This document shows positions 32,359 through 44,540 of a stretch of DNA of 64,000 nucleotides, piece after piece. The first letter of the stretch is position 1, and the number at the start of each line of letters is the position of its first letter. Position numbers and translations under genes: made by a program. The stretch spans positions 3,255,185 to 3,319,184 of the forward strand of contig NW_021167079.1 of NCBI RefSeq assembly GCF_003711515.1, in the 5' to 3' direction. The DNA comes from Sodiomyces alkalinus F11. Taxonomy: Eukaryota; Ascomycota; Sordariomycetes; Glomerellales; Plectosphaerellaceae. A model generated the notes under the pieces. It had not been told where the DNA came from, made no database searches, and saw nothing but the letters and a program-made list of their open reading frames with translations.

Positions 32359-35300
32359 TTATTATTATTATTATCGATCTTACTCCGCTATCCTAACTGA
32401 TCTATAAGAGCCTTTCTAGGCTATACGGTCCTTCTCGGGTGGCTATAGGGGGGAAAACCCGGGTAAAACCCGGGGAAAACCCCTATACACTTCCTTAGGT
32501 AGAGTAGTGCCGCTACGGGGCCGATATAGCCCCGGTTCGTCTCTACTATATATCTGGATTATACCTTTAGACTAATAGCTAACGGGAAGTATAGTAGGCT
32601 AGGGTTAGGTAGGTTAGTCTAAGCTAATCGTTAGCGGCGGAGTAGGGGCTAAGGGGGTACCGCCACGCCTCCACGGTGCGGAGGCTATAGCCCTTTAGCC
32701 TTAGCCTCTCTATATCCCCGAGGATGGTGCCTTTATTCCTTCCACTTAGTTAATAAAGAGAGTAGGGAAGATAGGCGCCTCTTACCTCCCCGAAGTGGGT
32801 TCCTACTATATCCGGCGGCAGGTAAGGGGAATAGGACCCTACCCTATTATAGGAATTAGATAGTTAATATCCCCTAAGGCCTTTATACCTTAATCCTCCC
32901 TCTTCCTCTTATAATGCTAACGAGTTCGTTATAGGTTTTCCCTGATCTATTCCCGCTAATAGTCTTATAGGTATATTATTACGGCCTATACTAACTAGTA
33001 TACCCCTTTAGTTTTCTCGTTATACTCCTATTATATTTTAATTATAGGTGCTTCGTGGATAGCGTTACGGTGGCGTAGTGGCGTAGGGTTAACTAGGTAG
33101 TATAGTAGCGATTTATATATATATATAAGTAATCCGAAGTAATAACGTAATATAAGTTCCCTTCGTAGCGTAGCGGTGCCTTAGTAGTAGCGTGCTAATA
33201 GTCGTAGATATCGTCTCCTAATAATAATAATACTAATAATAATAATCGCCGCTACGAGCACGGTATAGTTCGTGTTATACCGTATATAGCCTTTAGTAGC
33301 GTTAAAGTAGTATCGTAGCGTTAATATAGGGTAGTTATATTTATTATAGTAAGCGTTTAGGTATTTACCCCGATAATATAAAAGCCTACGCTAATACCAC
33401 AGGAATAGGCACGGCCTATTACTAGTATACTAATCATCGCTATCCGTATAAGGATATAAGTCGTTTAGGTGTCGCGGCGGTATCGTATAAGTATCGGGGT
33501 GGATATAGCTAATAGTTCGATAGGTCCCCTTTACTACTATAAAGCAGTAGTAACGTCTTATAGATATCTACTAGGCGTACGTGGCGGTAAAGGCTATTAA
33601 TAGCGCGGGTATCGCTATTATAGATATTCCCCTTCGGTGCTATAACGGTTCCACGCTAATAAGTTATAGGCTAAGGAGCGCCTAGGGATAGCGTCCCGGT
33701 CTTTTAGCCGGGCACTAAACCGGGCGTTACCTTCCGGTTATAGTCGCGGCGGTACCGCGTCGGTAAAGGTATAGGAGTTATCTTATTAGATAAGGCGTTT
33801 AGAGGGTAAGATAGACCTTATCCTAGAACACCTTATAAGTGGCTCCCCCCTAGTCCCGTTACGGCTCCTTAGCGGTGTTAGCTAACTAGCCTAGTAGGGT
33901 CTTAAGTATATTAAAAGCGGTATTAATACCTTTAAGGGAGGTAATAATGATAAGAGTTAATTGGTATCGTGATTATACCGCGTCGATACCGCTAAGGCCC
34001 CGGCTTATAAGGCCCCTATCCTAATACTTAATTAGTCGTTATACTACCTTATCCCCGATACGGTCCTCCTTCGGTATTACAGATATCTTTATAGGCCTCT
34101 ATAACTTTAAAGGCGAGGCGGAAGTCCTTAAGCCTCTTCCGTTATAGGAACCACCTTATAACTGCCCCGGCTACTATGTTATAGTCTAGTACGTCGTATA
34201 GATTCCCTCTAATCGTAAGTGGTCTCCCTATAGCACCGAAAAGCTCCCTACGCTCTTCCTCGGTCACGTCCTAGTATTAAAGTACTATATACTCCGCTAT
34301 TTCTACCCCTCTATTACCGTAAGGGTACCGCGTTATTAGAAATCCCGGTACCCTTACTCTTACTAAAAAGGCTTATAGGCCTAGCGTTTCTATTCCAATT
34401 TAGGTAAGTACGGCGCTTTATAGCTTTAGGAGTCCTCTATATTTCCGGAGGGAGCGTTATATCGGGGGGCGGCTCGGTGCCGCTACGGTATAGGTATATA
34501 GCCTCTATAACTCTGCCTAGATTCGACCCTAGTCCCTTATAAGGGCTTTCCTCGGGGCCGCGTTTCCGGCCTAAGTCGTTAGGGCGTTAAGTTAGGCTAT
34601 CCACGCGAGGGCCGTGTAGGTCCTATAATACCGATTCGGTGCCGCCAGGGCTCTCGCTACGGTGTATACTCCGGCTAATATCTTATCTTCGGTTCCCTCC
34701 TCTTATATCCGGCGGACCTTCCGGGCACTAAGGCTTATAAGGTATAGGTTAAGGGGGGGGATAAAGGTCTTTTTTTTAAGGACCCTAACCGGTATAGCTT
34801 TATAGGCTCCGGCCACTAATTAAAGGCACCGGTTCTATACTATTATAAATACCGCTACGGGGCCTTACCGGGGGCCGGCCCCTATCTTATAGACGGTTAA
34901 AGCGTAGTAGGTAATTATTAGTCGTATTACTATAAGGTATAGTCTTTTTGCGTCCGCGAAGCTATACTCCTACGCTACCGCGCTAAGCCTTAAGAGAGCG
35001 TATATCTAGATAATTAGGCGGCTCTTTACCTCTTTAGTATTTTATCGGAAGTTAAGCTTCTTATTAAGCTAAACGCCTAGGAACTTTATCGCCTCCGTTA
35101 CTGGCACCGAAATAGTATTAAGGGGGAGTAGGGTAAGTAAGGGTTAGTATAACTTCGTGAAGGAGATATAAACACACTTAATTAGTTCGAACTATAGTCC
35201 GCTCGCTATCTCCTATTCTAGGTATATCCTTTACACGGCGGTAAGGCGTTACCGCGTCTATACCTTTATCCTACTAAAACCGATAATATTTATATTGTCG

Positions 35301-38300
35301 GTAAAATATACTACTATTATTTTAGGGACCCTTTCTAGCTTTTCGTATAGAGTAAAGATATAAAGGATAAAGAGGATAGGGGAGATTAGGGAGCCATATA
35401 GTATACCCCCGCGGAGGTGCTACAAGGGGGCCGTTTCGCTATTAAATAGTAGTTAGGCTATATAGTCCTAGAAGAAGCTACTAATTAGGGTATTAAGCTA
35501 CCGGGGGTAGCCTTTCCTTCTAAGCACCTTGATAAGGCGGGAATAGGGGATAGTGTCGAAAGCGCTTTTAATATCTAATTAAAGTATTAAAGCGGTGCTA
35601 CTATAGGCCTAGCTCGCCCTTACGGCCTCCGTAGTTCTTTATACTACCGTCTCTATACTTCGCCCTATCCGCCCTATCCGGTTACTTATCTATCCCTCCG
35701 GGAGGAGCTAAAACTCCTCCGCTATAATTATAATCCGGTCGGCTAATATCCCCTTAAGGACCTTACCTATTATACTAAGGAGTAATATCGGTTATTAGCC
35801 CTTTACTATCCCGTAATCGGCCGGCGGCCGGGCTTCTTTTTTAAGGACTACTATAGTAGCGTAGCGGTACCTCCTCGGGTAATAGCTCGCTTTAAGGCAC
35901 GCTATAAAGATAGCACTAAGTCTTTAGTATAAAGGGGGTCTATATACTTTTAGGAGCCCTATTAGGAGTCTATTAGGGCCTAATACCGCCTAAGGTTTTA
36001 TCTTCTTAAGACGCCCCTATATATCCACTACGGTAATATCTTAGCAGATATCCTACCCCGGGAGAGATTCCGCGCCTAAAGGCCTAGGGATAGTAGGGAG
36101 GGGGGGGGGAAGAACTTCCGGTTTAGGACCTCGGTCCTCTCTATGTATATAGTTACCGGGTAAGCGCTATCGTCTTAGTATAATAGTAGTACTAATAGGG
36201 GGTCCGGTAATACGCCCCCTTTAATTTATGCCTATTTCTATAGCTATTAAAGAAGGCTAATATCCTTCCCGGTTAAGTAGAGTAGGTACCGCTAATATAT
36301 CCGCGTTATTACCGCCACGGCCTTATCCCGGCGCGTCTCCGCTTCCTAGAACTCGTCCTATCGGTTCCGGGACTTCCTAGATATATATCTATGGTAAAGG
36401 CGCCTTACTTCCTAGGTAAAGGCGGTTAGCTCCGCGTTTTACTAAGGGGTGGATAGCCGTTTAGGGGTGTCCTCACAGCGGCGCAGCGCGGCCTTATCGG
36501 CTATAGTCGTAAGGTCTACTACTAGGTTATCTAGTACTAAGTCGATATCTTCTAATAATATAAGAGAGCCGGTCTATTATAGCCGTGTAATAGTAAGCTA
36601 AAAGACTTATAAGGGGTTAAAGTCTTTTTAGACCTAGTAGGGCCCGGCTAGGTTCCGCAGTGGTATCGTCGTGGTAATCGGTAAGGCGTCCGTCTCTATA
36701 AGGATTCGGACTGTTTATAAATAGTAGTTAAACCCAATAACGGTCTTATCCGGGCCGCTAAAGTTATAGCGGAGCCTTTACGTTACCTATATAAGGTCGA
36801 TAATACTAGCACGCTAGGCTAAGCAGTGCTATATAGTTATTCCGGGGGGGGTTATTAGGTCGAGGTTCTACCGAGTTATAAAGGTAAGCAGGGTATCGGC
36901 CTAGGGGTAGTACCGCGGTGGCTATAACTATAGGGGGTAGTATAGGTTAAAGCCCCCTATAAGAATATATTAGCCCCGTAACGGTGCCGTATCGAATATA
37001 TCTTGTAGGGGCGTATTCTAAGGGATCCTAGTTAACTAGTAGTTCTCTAAGTAGATCGATTAGATTATAAGGGTATTATCTCCGGTACCGAATATAACCG
37101 TATAGATATTATAGTAGGCCCGCCACGTCTACGTATATAACGGGTGTCTTTTATAGATATATAGGAGGGCGCGGCCTCCTCCTTAGATTAGCCGGTATAC
37201 CCCTTAGGAGGAGTATACAGGGCTTTTCGTGAAGCGGTTAAGGCCGGGTTCTTAAATTACTATCACGTCGTACTTAGCGCGGTACTGGAGCGGTAGCTCC
37301 CGCCGTGCCTAACTCCTCCTTATATTCTATAAAAGGACGTGGATTTCTATTAATTAAAGGGGGGGTTAAGATAACGTACCCGGTATAACCGGGGTCTAGC
37401 TCTAGGGTTCCTATTACGGTGCCTTATCGGTCCCGCGGGGGACTATATAAGCGCTTATCGGGCCTAGTATCGGGGAGCCCTCCTATCCCTTAGTCCTTTT
37501 CGGGGGCTAACCCCTACCTTTACGGAGGGGTTAGTCCTAGTCCTAGGCGATAATAATCGGGGGAAAGATCTACGCTACCGCGGGTATACCGCTTCGGTCG
37601 AGCGAGTAATATTAAAGTCCCTGGCTCGGTACTTATACGCTTCGCGGGCCTCTTTCTTTAGTAATCGGTATAAATCGTTAAAGGTATTATAATCTCCGGT
37701 ATAGGCAGTATAGCGGCGGGGGCGCCCCGGCGCTATAGCTTTATAATATTCTAGGCCTTAGGGGTATACTAATTCGGGCTTAGCGTAGTAACGGTATAGC
37801 CTCTCTGCTATAGGGTAGCTATTCGCTTAGTAGCCGAAGTATAGGTATTTATAGCACCTTAGGGGGCTAAGGTCGGGGTCGTATAGTTTATAAATATAGC
37901 TATCCCCCTTAAAGAGGAGGGTATTCCGGATAAGGCTTGTTACCCTTTCCGGTAAAGCCGATTCGATAAGGAGGAGCGCTACCCTACCGGTACCGCGGCG
38001 GGGTACCCGTTATCGTGCTTAGATAATTTTTACCTCGGGGTTTATATCCTATAAGGATACTAGTAGGTCTTCTTCGGATAAGGCGTTAAGGACCTCCTAG
38101 AGGATAGCCTTAGCTAGTATAGGGTAAGTGCGTACGGCTAGGGTAGCTCTTTTACTAAAGGCCTTCTTAATCTATTATTCCTTATAGGTGGCCTACTATT
38201 ATACCCCTTTAGTAAAGGTAAGGTAAATATCTCCGCTCGGTAGCTTCCGTGCCGTTACGGTATCGTATCGGGTAGTCGTGGTGTTTATAGCTTAGATAAT

Positions 38301-38949
38301 CTCCTTTAGGGTCCTATCCTTAAAGGGTTAGTCTTCGGGGAGGGTTCCTTAGCGGATAATTAGTTCCCGGTAATACCTAGCGGGGATCACTTTAGGGGGT
38401 ATAGGGTCTTATAACAGTACTATTACGGGAGCCCGGGCTATAATATTAGCCTAGGTCTTTTTCGTGCCGTTAATCCTTTTTTGGAGTTCCTCTCATATAA
38501 TATAATAAATGGTAATGTGTAAATACGTTAGTGGTATCGTACCGGCGTCTTTACGGGTACTATATATTATAATTAGTTCCTCTACTAGCTCTACGACTTA
38601 GTTAATCGTGTTCCCGTTAGCTAGTAAGGCCTAAATTTCTGCCCTGATTTTAGTTACTCTTAGTTCCGGGGGGCGCGGTGGTCCCGTTTCGGTCTTATAT
38701 CGGTTCCGCGCTATATCCTACCACGGGTAAGGGAGGGAGCGCTTATATTACGAAAAGTGGGTCCGTTACGAATTCTGTATAGTTAAGGCCGGGGCGACGC
38801 TATCCCACGACTCTTCTAGCTATACCGTAGCGCTGGTATTACGGTACCGCTACGATAGTATCCCGGGAGGGAGGTAATAGTTATAATCTCTATCCCGATA
38901 GTTTTATCGATTTTGCTCTTATTACACGCCTGTGGTTAATAGGCGTGTC
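32359..38949 (-). mobile_element. LINE retrotransposon copy B, near full length, inverted, RIP-dead
   Basis: Same family and length (about 6.59 kb) as copy A, in the opposite direction, so the two lie tail to tail. The (TTA)n tail is at 32359-32374. The 3' end reads AGCGGAGTAAG on the minus strand, as in copy A. Reverse transcriptase is at about 35100-35700, endonuclease at about 36650-37050, and ORF1 with its degraded knuckles at about 37640-38740. The 5' end CGACACGCCTAT is at 38949. All frames are closed by TAA/TAG. Confidence 0.87.
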
Positions 38950-38986
38950 GATTAAGTACGGCCTTTATTAAATATAATTGCCGAAC

Positions 38987-38992
38987 TTATTA

Positions 38993-39090
<98 letters not shown>

Positions 39091-39100
39091 NNNNNNNNNN

Positions 39101-39150
<50 letters not shown>
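38987..39150 (-). repeat. Long (TTA)n array with a 10-N assembly gap
   Basis: About 150 bp of TTA repeats interrupted by N at 39091-39100. It is the 3' tail of LINE copy C. The gap shows that the assembly could not span it, so its true length is unknown. Confidence 0.95.
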
Positions 39151-39153
<3 letters not shown>

Positions 39154-39380
39154 CTTACTACGCTATCCTATCCAATTTATAAAAACCTATTTTAGGCTAT
39201 ATAGTCCTTCTTAGGTAGCTATAAAGGGGAAAACCCGGGGTCCTAGAGAAAACCTTTATATACTTATCCTTAGGTAGGGTAATACTATTACGGGGCCGAT
39301 ATAGGCCCGGTTCGTCTTTTCTACGTATCTGGATTATACTTTTAGGCTAATAGCTAACGGAAAGGATAGTAGGCTATAGT
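38987..39380 (-). mobile_element. LINE copy C, 5'-truncated 3' end
   Basis: About 230 bp of LINE 3' sequence follow the (TTA)n tail and match the ends of copies A and B (for example CGGGGCCGATATAGGCCCGGTTCGTC and CTAATAGCTAACGG words). The match stops at 39380, exactly where the LTR begins, so the LTR element may have cut it. Confidence 0.82.
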
Positions 39381-39655
39381 TATCGCACGTTAAAATAGCA
39401 CTTATATAATTAACTTAGTAGAGCAGACATCTTGTGTATATATATTATATTAAGTTATATCTGTGTGAGTCTCTTATACCCTTAATTTAGGTGGTGAAGA
39501 CTCTGTTATGGGTACTATGTTATTTAGATCCTATCCGGTCTTTTCCGGTATCCTCCCTTATTATATCTAAATACCCGAGGTCCCCGAGATCCGAAGCCCT
39601 TAGTCAGGCATAGATCCCCTAGGGACCACGTCGTGGTCCGTGTACCTATACGATA
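39381..39655 (-). mobile_element. LTR (275 bp), probably 3' LTR of the minus-strand copia
   Basis: Same length as the solo LTR at 3675-3949 and alignable end to end. In minus orientation it begins TATCGTATAGG and is preceded by AAGGGGGTA, a purine tract typical of a polypurine primer site, which places it as the 3' LTR of the copia remnant to its right. Ends TG..CA have become TA..TA. The flanks ATAGT and TACCC do not match, so it is not a solo LTR. Confidence 0.78.
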
Positions 39656-40490
39656 TACCCCCTTAGTTAAGGTGGGTCTGTCCTAGGTTAACTAACTAAT
39701 TAAAGGCTTTTATTTAAACTAAAAGCTCTTAACTTTTCTCTTCTAAAATTAATAGTTAAGGGAAAACGCCCTCTAGAAGGGATCTAAATCCGCCCTATTT
39801 AACCGTTTAATTTAGATCTATCTTAATTAGTTCCTCGATCCTGATTTGCCGGATCTACTTAATCGGATCTATATCTATCGGATCTACTTTGCCCTCGGGG
39901 GTCTTTATTATTGCTACGGCCTTAGCGCGTTCGATCTTTTTATATAGTTATTTTAACTACTCGATATAATCCTTTTAATCCGTTCAATTAAGCTATTACT
40001 ATAGTCTTTTAATCCCTGCCTCCGGTAATACCTTCGTTAAACCGTCCGCGATTATATCCTTCGTGTTAATATACATAACCTTAAAGAGGCCTTACTATAC
40101 TAACTAGCGCGCCTACTAGTTATAAATATTGATATATCGTAGTCTTATTCGTAGACGTTATACCTTATTATTAATAAGGTTAATAGCGTACTAATTATCG
40201 TAGTATAGCTATAGTTATTAGTAAACTAACCGAAGCTTTAAAGCTCTTAATATCCCACTAATAAATAACGTCTCCTTAGCCGTCAAAGTAAGAGCGAGTA
40301 GTTTCGACTCTATTAACGATATCGTAACCGTCGGTTACTTACCCGCCTTCTAGTTAATAATGCCGCCGAACAGCTTTATCGTATATCCCTATAAACTCTT
40401 ATGGTTTGGATTATCCCCGAAGGACGCGTTATTTACGATTAGGAAGAGTCTATGCCCACCGAATTCTAGGTAGTTAATGTGCCCTGACCA
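39656..40490 (-). pseudogene. Ty1/copia 3' part with RNase H, RIP-degraded
   Basis: Read on the minus strand, about 40480-40090 gives the copia RNase H region: YLEFGGHRLFLIVNNASF, then GYTIKLFGGIIN, then LIESKLLALTLTAKETLF. The same region of a related element lies at 63705-63960 on the plus strand. The frame is broken by TAG/TAA codons. About 430 bp of untranslated sequence and a purine tract separate it from the LTR. The rest of pol is missing or too degraded to read beyond 40490. Confidence 0.8.
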
Positions 40491-43400
40491 GGCATAAATC
40501 TAGCCAGCCAGTAGTCTTAGACCTAGGAGCCAGGCTTTTCTAAAGGGGTAACCTTAGGGTGCCGTAAAGTGTAGTAAAATAAGATATCTTCTCTAAGCTA
40601 AGGGGGGCGCGCCCCAGGACTTAAGTATTCCACGGGTAAACCCCGTAGAATCCTCGGCTTCTACGTATAGGACCCCGGGGGATTCCCCGGTATTCACTAA
40701 TTATACCCTAGGGAAGCTATAGTATACCCTAAAGGTACCTATAGCGTAATCCGTGTATACTATAGCTTATACTATAGTATAGCTAGGGTACCCCATAGTA
40801 CACTCTAGTATTCCTAGTAGAATCTAGGGCGTATTAAATACCCTAGGTAATAAAGCCCTATATCCCGCGGGCTTTCCCCGGTAACTACGATAGCCTTACT
40901 TAAGGCATTTTTATGGTTATACTAGTAAACCGCGGTATAGTTAGGGAAGATAGAAAGAAAATATTATTATGCGGCGGTGCCCTAATAATAACCGCCGCCC
41001 TTATTATCTACTACCTAACCGGGCGAAAAAGAGAGAAGAAAAGAAAGTAAAAGCGTGCTTAGTAAGACCTAAGGCGAGTAAAAAAAAACTAATAAAAGGA
41101 AAATAATTATAGATATACTAGCGCCGTGGTATCCTTTTTTACCGCGTTCCTAATCTATATTACCGTGTATTACAGCGAAGTCCTAGTTTTATCTATACCT
41201 AATATCCTTAGCGATATATTTAATCTAGTATAATAATTTCGTCGTTATTGCTAACAGGTTACGGTCTAGCTATTAGAATACCCTATTAGTTTAGCGGCAT
41301 ATTTAAGGCTAGAGCGGTCTTATCTATAATAATCCCCGCGGCGCGGGCCTTAAGCTCGGCTCTACCGCTGGTATAGGTTTCCTCTAGGCAAGAGGTTACA
41401 CGATTAGCCTATACGGCTTTTAATATAATATAGTAACGGGCGATATTAATTACTTTCTCGGCGTCGGAGGTTAGTATATTTACCAGTTTATCCCGGCGCG
41501 TGCTAGTAAGCTAGCCGTCGCCGGTAAGGGGGGCGATAATTATTATATATCCTATACGCTATATTATTAGGATTAATAGTAGATCCGCGGTATTCTACGC
41601 GTTATTCTTAGCGGCTACGTCGCTAAGCGAAGTAAGTATAAACTTAGCTATTAGGATAGGCAGAGCGATAGCGTAATCGCGCTCACGGATAATACTAATA
41701 ATCTAATCGTTCTTAAAGACTAATTCTTCCGCGGGCTTTAAGCCTACGATATAAAGATAACTAGCTATATTTTTAATAATATCTCGTAAAGCCTTTTCTA
41801 TATCTATAGAACTAATTACTCGTTTAGCTAGCTATTTATCCGTATTTAACGGCGCCGCGCGTTTACTAGATAGCGTAAGCGATAGTTCTTCCCCGGTACG
41901 AATTATAGTAAGGAACTCTTAGACGGTAAGTATAATACAGGCGGGCTCCTTAGCCTTTTCCATAGGCAGCCTATGGATACATTTACGGATAAGCTTATTT
42001 ATTATATTTGCTTACTTTATATACTAGCCTATATTAGTCTTAAGATCTATATATACTATAATTCCTTAGGCTTCTATAGTAACTATATCGTACACGGTCT
42101 TAGATAGATATATATAGTCCCCTATATACTACAGTATAAAGCCTAAAACTATTAAGCTCGCTAGCTTCTTTAGGGTTTTACCCCGGGGAGCGTTAGCAGA
42201 TAACGCCACGGCGTTTATAGCCTCAGCCTCGGATCCTAGGTTAATAAACGTAGTCGTTTGTTAGCTAGAGCTAATAGCAGGGGAGTCCGCCTTAATATAG
42301 CGGGTTAATTACGGCGTTTTAATATATTTTCCCGTATAGTTACGGGGGGCGTTAGCGTCTCTTACTACAATATAATACTTAAATAAGGTTTAGGGGCGGT
42401 TCCACAATATAAGCTTAGGGTTTCCCTTTAGCAGGAACTCGGGCTAGGGAACTTAGCTTACGATATTCTTTACTTTATTCTTAGTAATTATCTAATAAAC
42501 CTCGGGGTATTCTTTAGGCATAAACACGGTTCGGTTAAGATTATAAGTCTCGGGATAATCGTTTTCTAACCCTTCCGCGTACCTATAGAACTCGGCTATC
42601 TTAGACTTATAGCTGGTTTTCTAGAGCGCGAACCTAGTACCTAAGGCCGATAATTCGTTCTCTAGTTATTCCTCGCCGCTATAAAGTGTAATAGCTCTAA
42701 AATAACCCTTTTTAGTAAACCCGGAGCCGAGTTTATTAGAGTTCCTAAAGGCTCTGTGAAATAATTCCCGATACTCCACGTCTTTAAAGGGTTAGTACGA
42801 TAAACGGAGCTTAACTATAAAATATATCTACGGTATAAGGCACTCGGTATACCGCGATATAACCCGGTATAAACGGTAAGGCCGTAAGAACTAATAAATA
42901 TAATAGGAAACGTTATAGGAATTATACATAAAAGAAGATACGTTACAACACGACGAAGATACGATAACGGAGATAGTAAGGACGATTACTCGGTAATAAA
43001 CTATAATATATAATATATGGAATAATAGTGGCTTTAAGAAAAAAGGAGAGAGGAAGAACCTAAGATCCGAGTATTATAGGTATAATATTATTTTTCCTAT
43101 ACCTAGCGGAGTGCCGTGGTTACTATAATTATCATAGCCGATAAAAGATATATATAGGTTATAGTCCTTCTATTCCTACTATTCCCTAGTATTCCCTAGC
43201 GTTCTTAGATATTATAGCGGCTAATAGAAGGTATATATATCTTATATTATATCGCTGGCGTGCCTTATAACGCCTTAGTAGTCTCCTACTTCCGCTAGGT
43301 CTCCCGTAATTCTTTAACGTCTTACGGTTCTTTAGCGTCTCCTAGTTATAGTATACTTAGAACCTCCGCTTTCTTTAAAGCTATCCTTAAATTAACTAAA

Positions 43401-44540
43401 GTCTTTATCTTTCCTTAGAAGCGTCGCTTAGCTCCTTCCGGTATCTACACTTAATAGACTCTTACGCCTTTATAGCTTTTTCAGGTATATACTTAGTTAT
43501 AAACTAATATCCCTAAGTATCTGCCCCGGGTAATATAAGCCCTATATCCTGCGGGCGTTCTCTAATAGGGTATAGTAACTAGTAAGACTGTATAGTAACT
43601 ACTTAGTAACCGTGGACGGCAAAAGTATTTATAATAGAAAGGAATAAAGGGAAAGTAAAGAAGGGAAAGTAAAGAAAGGAAAGTAAAAAAGGGAAAAGAA
43701 AAAAAGGAAAGGAAAGAAGGGAAAAAAGGAGTATACGTTATAAAATAACGGAGATACGCTAAGGGGAGATAATAAACCACGATATTCTAAACAGGTCCGC
43801 GTTTAAATCCTCGGCCGGTAATAAAACGGGGAACCTCCGGGTAAAGATCTCTACTATCTAGCCGTTCGAGGACGTTACACTATAAAGAATCTAAAAGTAG
43901 TTCTACGGCCTTCCACGGCGTCTCCCGGAAGTCTAAGAGACACTTAGGGTCCTAGTCGGGAATACCGGGCACGGCGTTATACGTGCTATAGTCCGTAGAT
44001 AGGCAGTGGTAGCCTAGTAAACGTATCGGCGTAGTGTAAACCTAATAATTAGTGATATAAGACTCTACCTTCCTATATAACCTAGAAATAGCGAAGTAGC
44101 TAGTAAGGTCGTGCTAGGTATGCTTAGCGCCGATGTAATAGCGTTTATTATAGGTAGTATAAATAAATTCCTGATATAGGGCGAACGGTATATAAAGACG
44201 GCGTTTACTATTCTACTCCACGTAGTATAATAGGCTATTATCCTCCTTAAAAGGAATCTTAATCGTAGATAAATAGTCTTTTACCTAGGTAAATAAGGGG
44301 GCCTATTATAGATTATTAGCGTAACTATCGTAGTATAAACGACTAGTCATAGGTTATAGCACTAAGTAAGGTCGTAATAGTAGATTATCTAGAACTAAGG
44401 AGAGAAGAAGGAAAAAGGAGAAAAGTCTATAGCGCTAGGCTAGCTATAAGGTAGCGATGACTTAGCGATATAGGTCCGTTAACTAAGCGCGTAGTTAGGA
44501 AGATCTGGAGTATAGCCGGATCTATATATCGGGGTTAACA
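40491..44540. repeat. Unassigned RIP-degraded repeats
   Basis: There is no open gene. On the minus strand about 42720-41690 a long stop-broken frame can be followed (pieces such as EFYRYAEGLENDYPETYNLN and LNTDK, LAKRVISSIDIEKALRDII). It looks like a former structural or gag-like protein that I cannot assign. Two short direct repeats (about 27 bp, TAATAAAGCCCTATATC type) lie at 40848-40874 and 43531-43558. A purine-rich run, AAAGGGAAAGTAAAGAAGGG type, spans about 43640-43730. Confidence 0.5.

Noticed and set aside
38978..39214. Poly-leucine open frame
   Set aside because: It is the translated (TTA)n LINE tail across an N gap, not a gene.
43562..43780. Phe/Leu/Ser-rich minus-strand open stretch
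   Set aside because: It is the translation of a purine-rich simple-sequence run in RIP-marked DNA.
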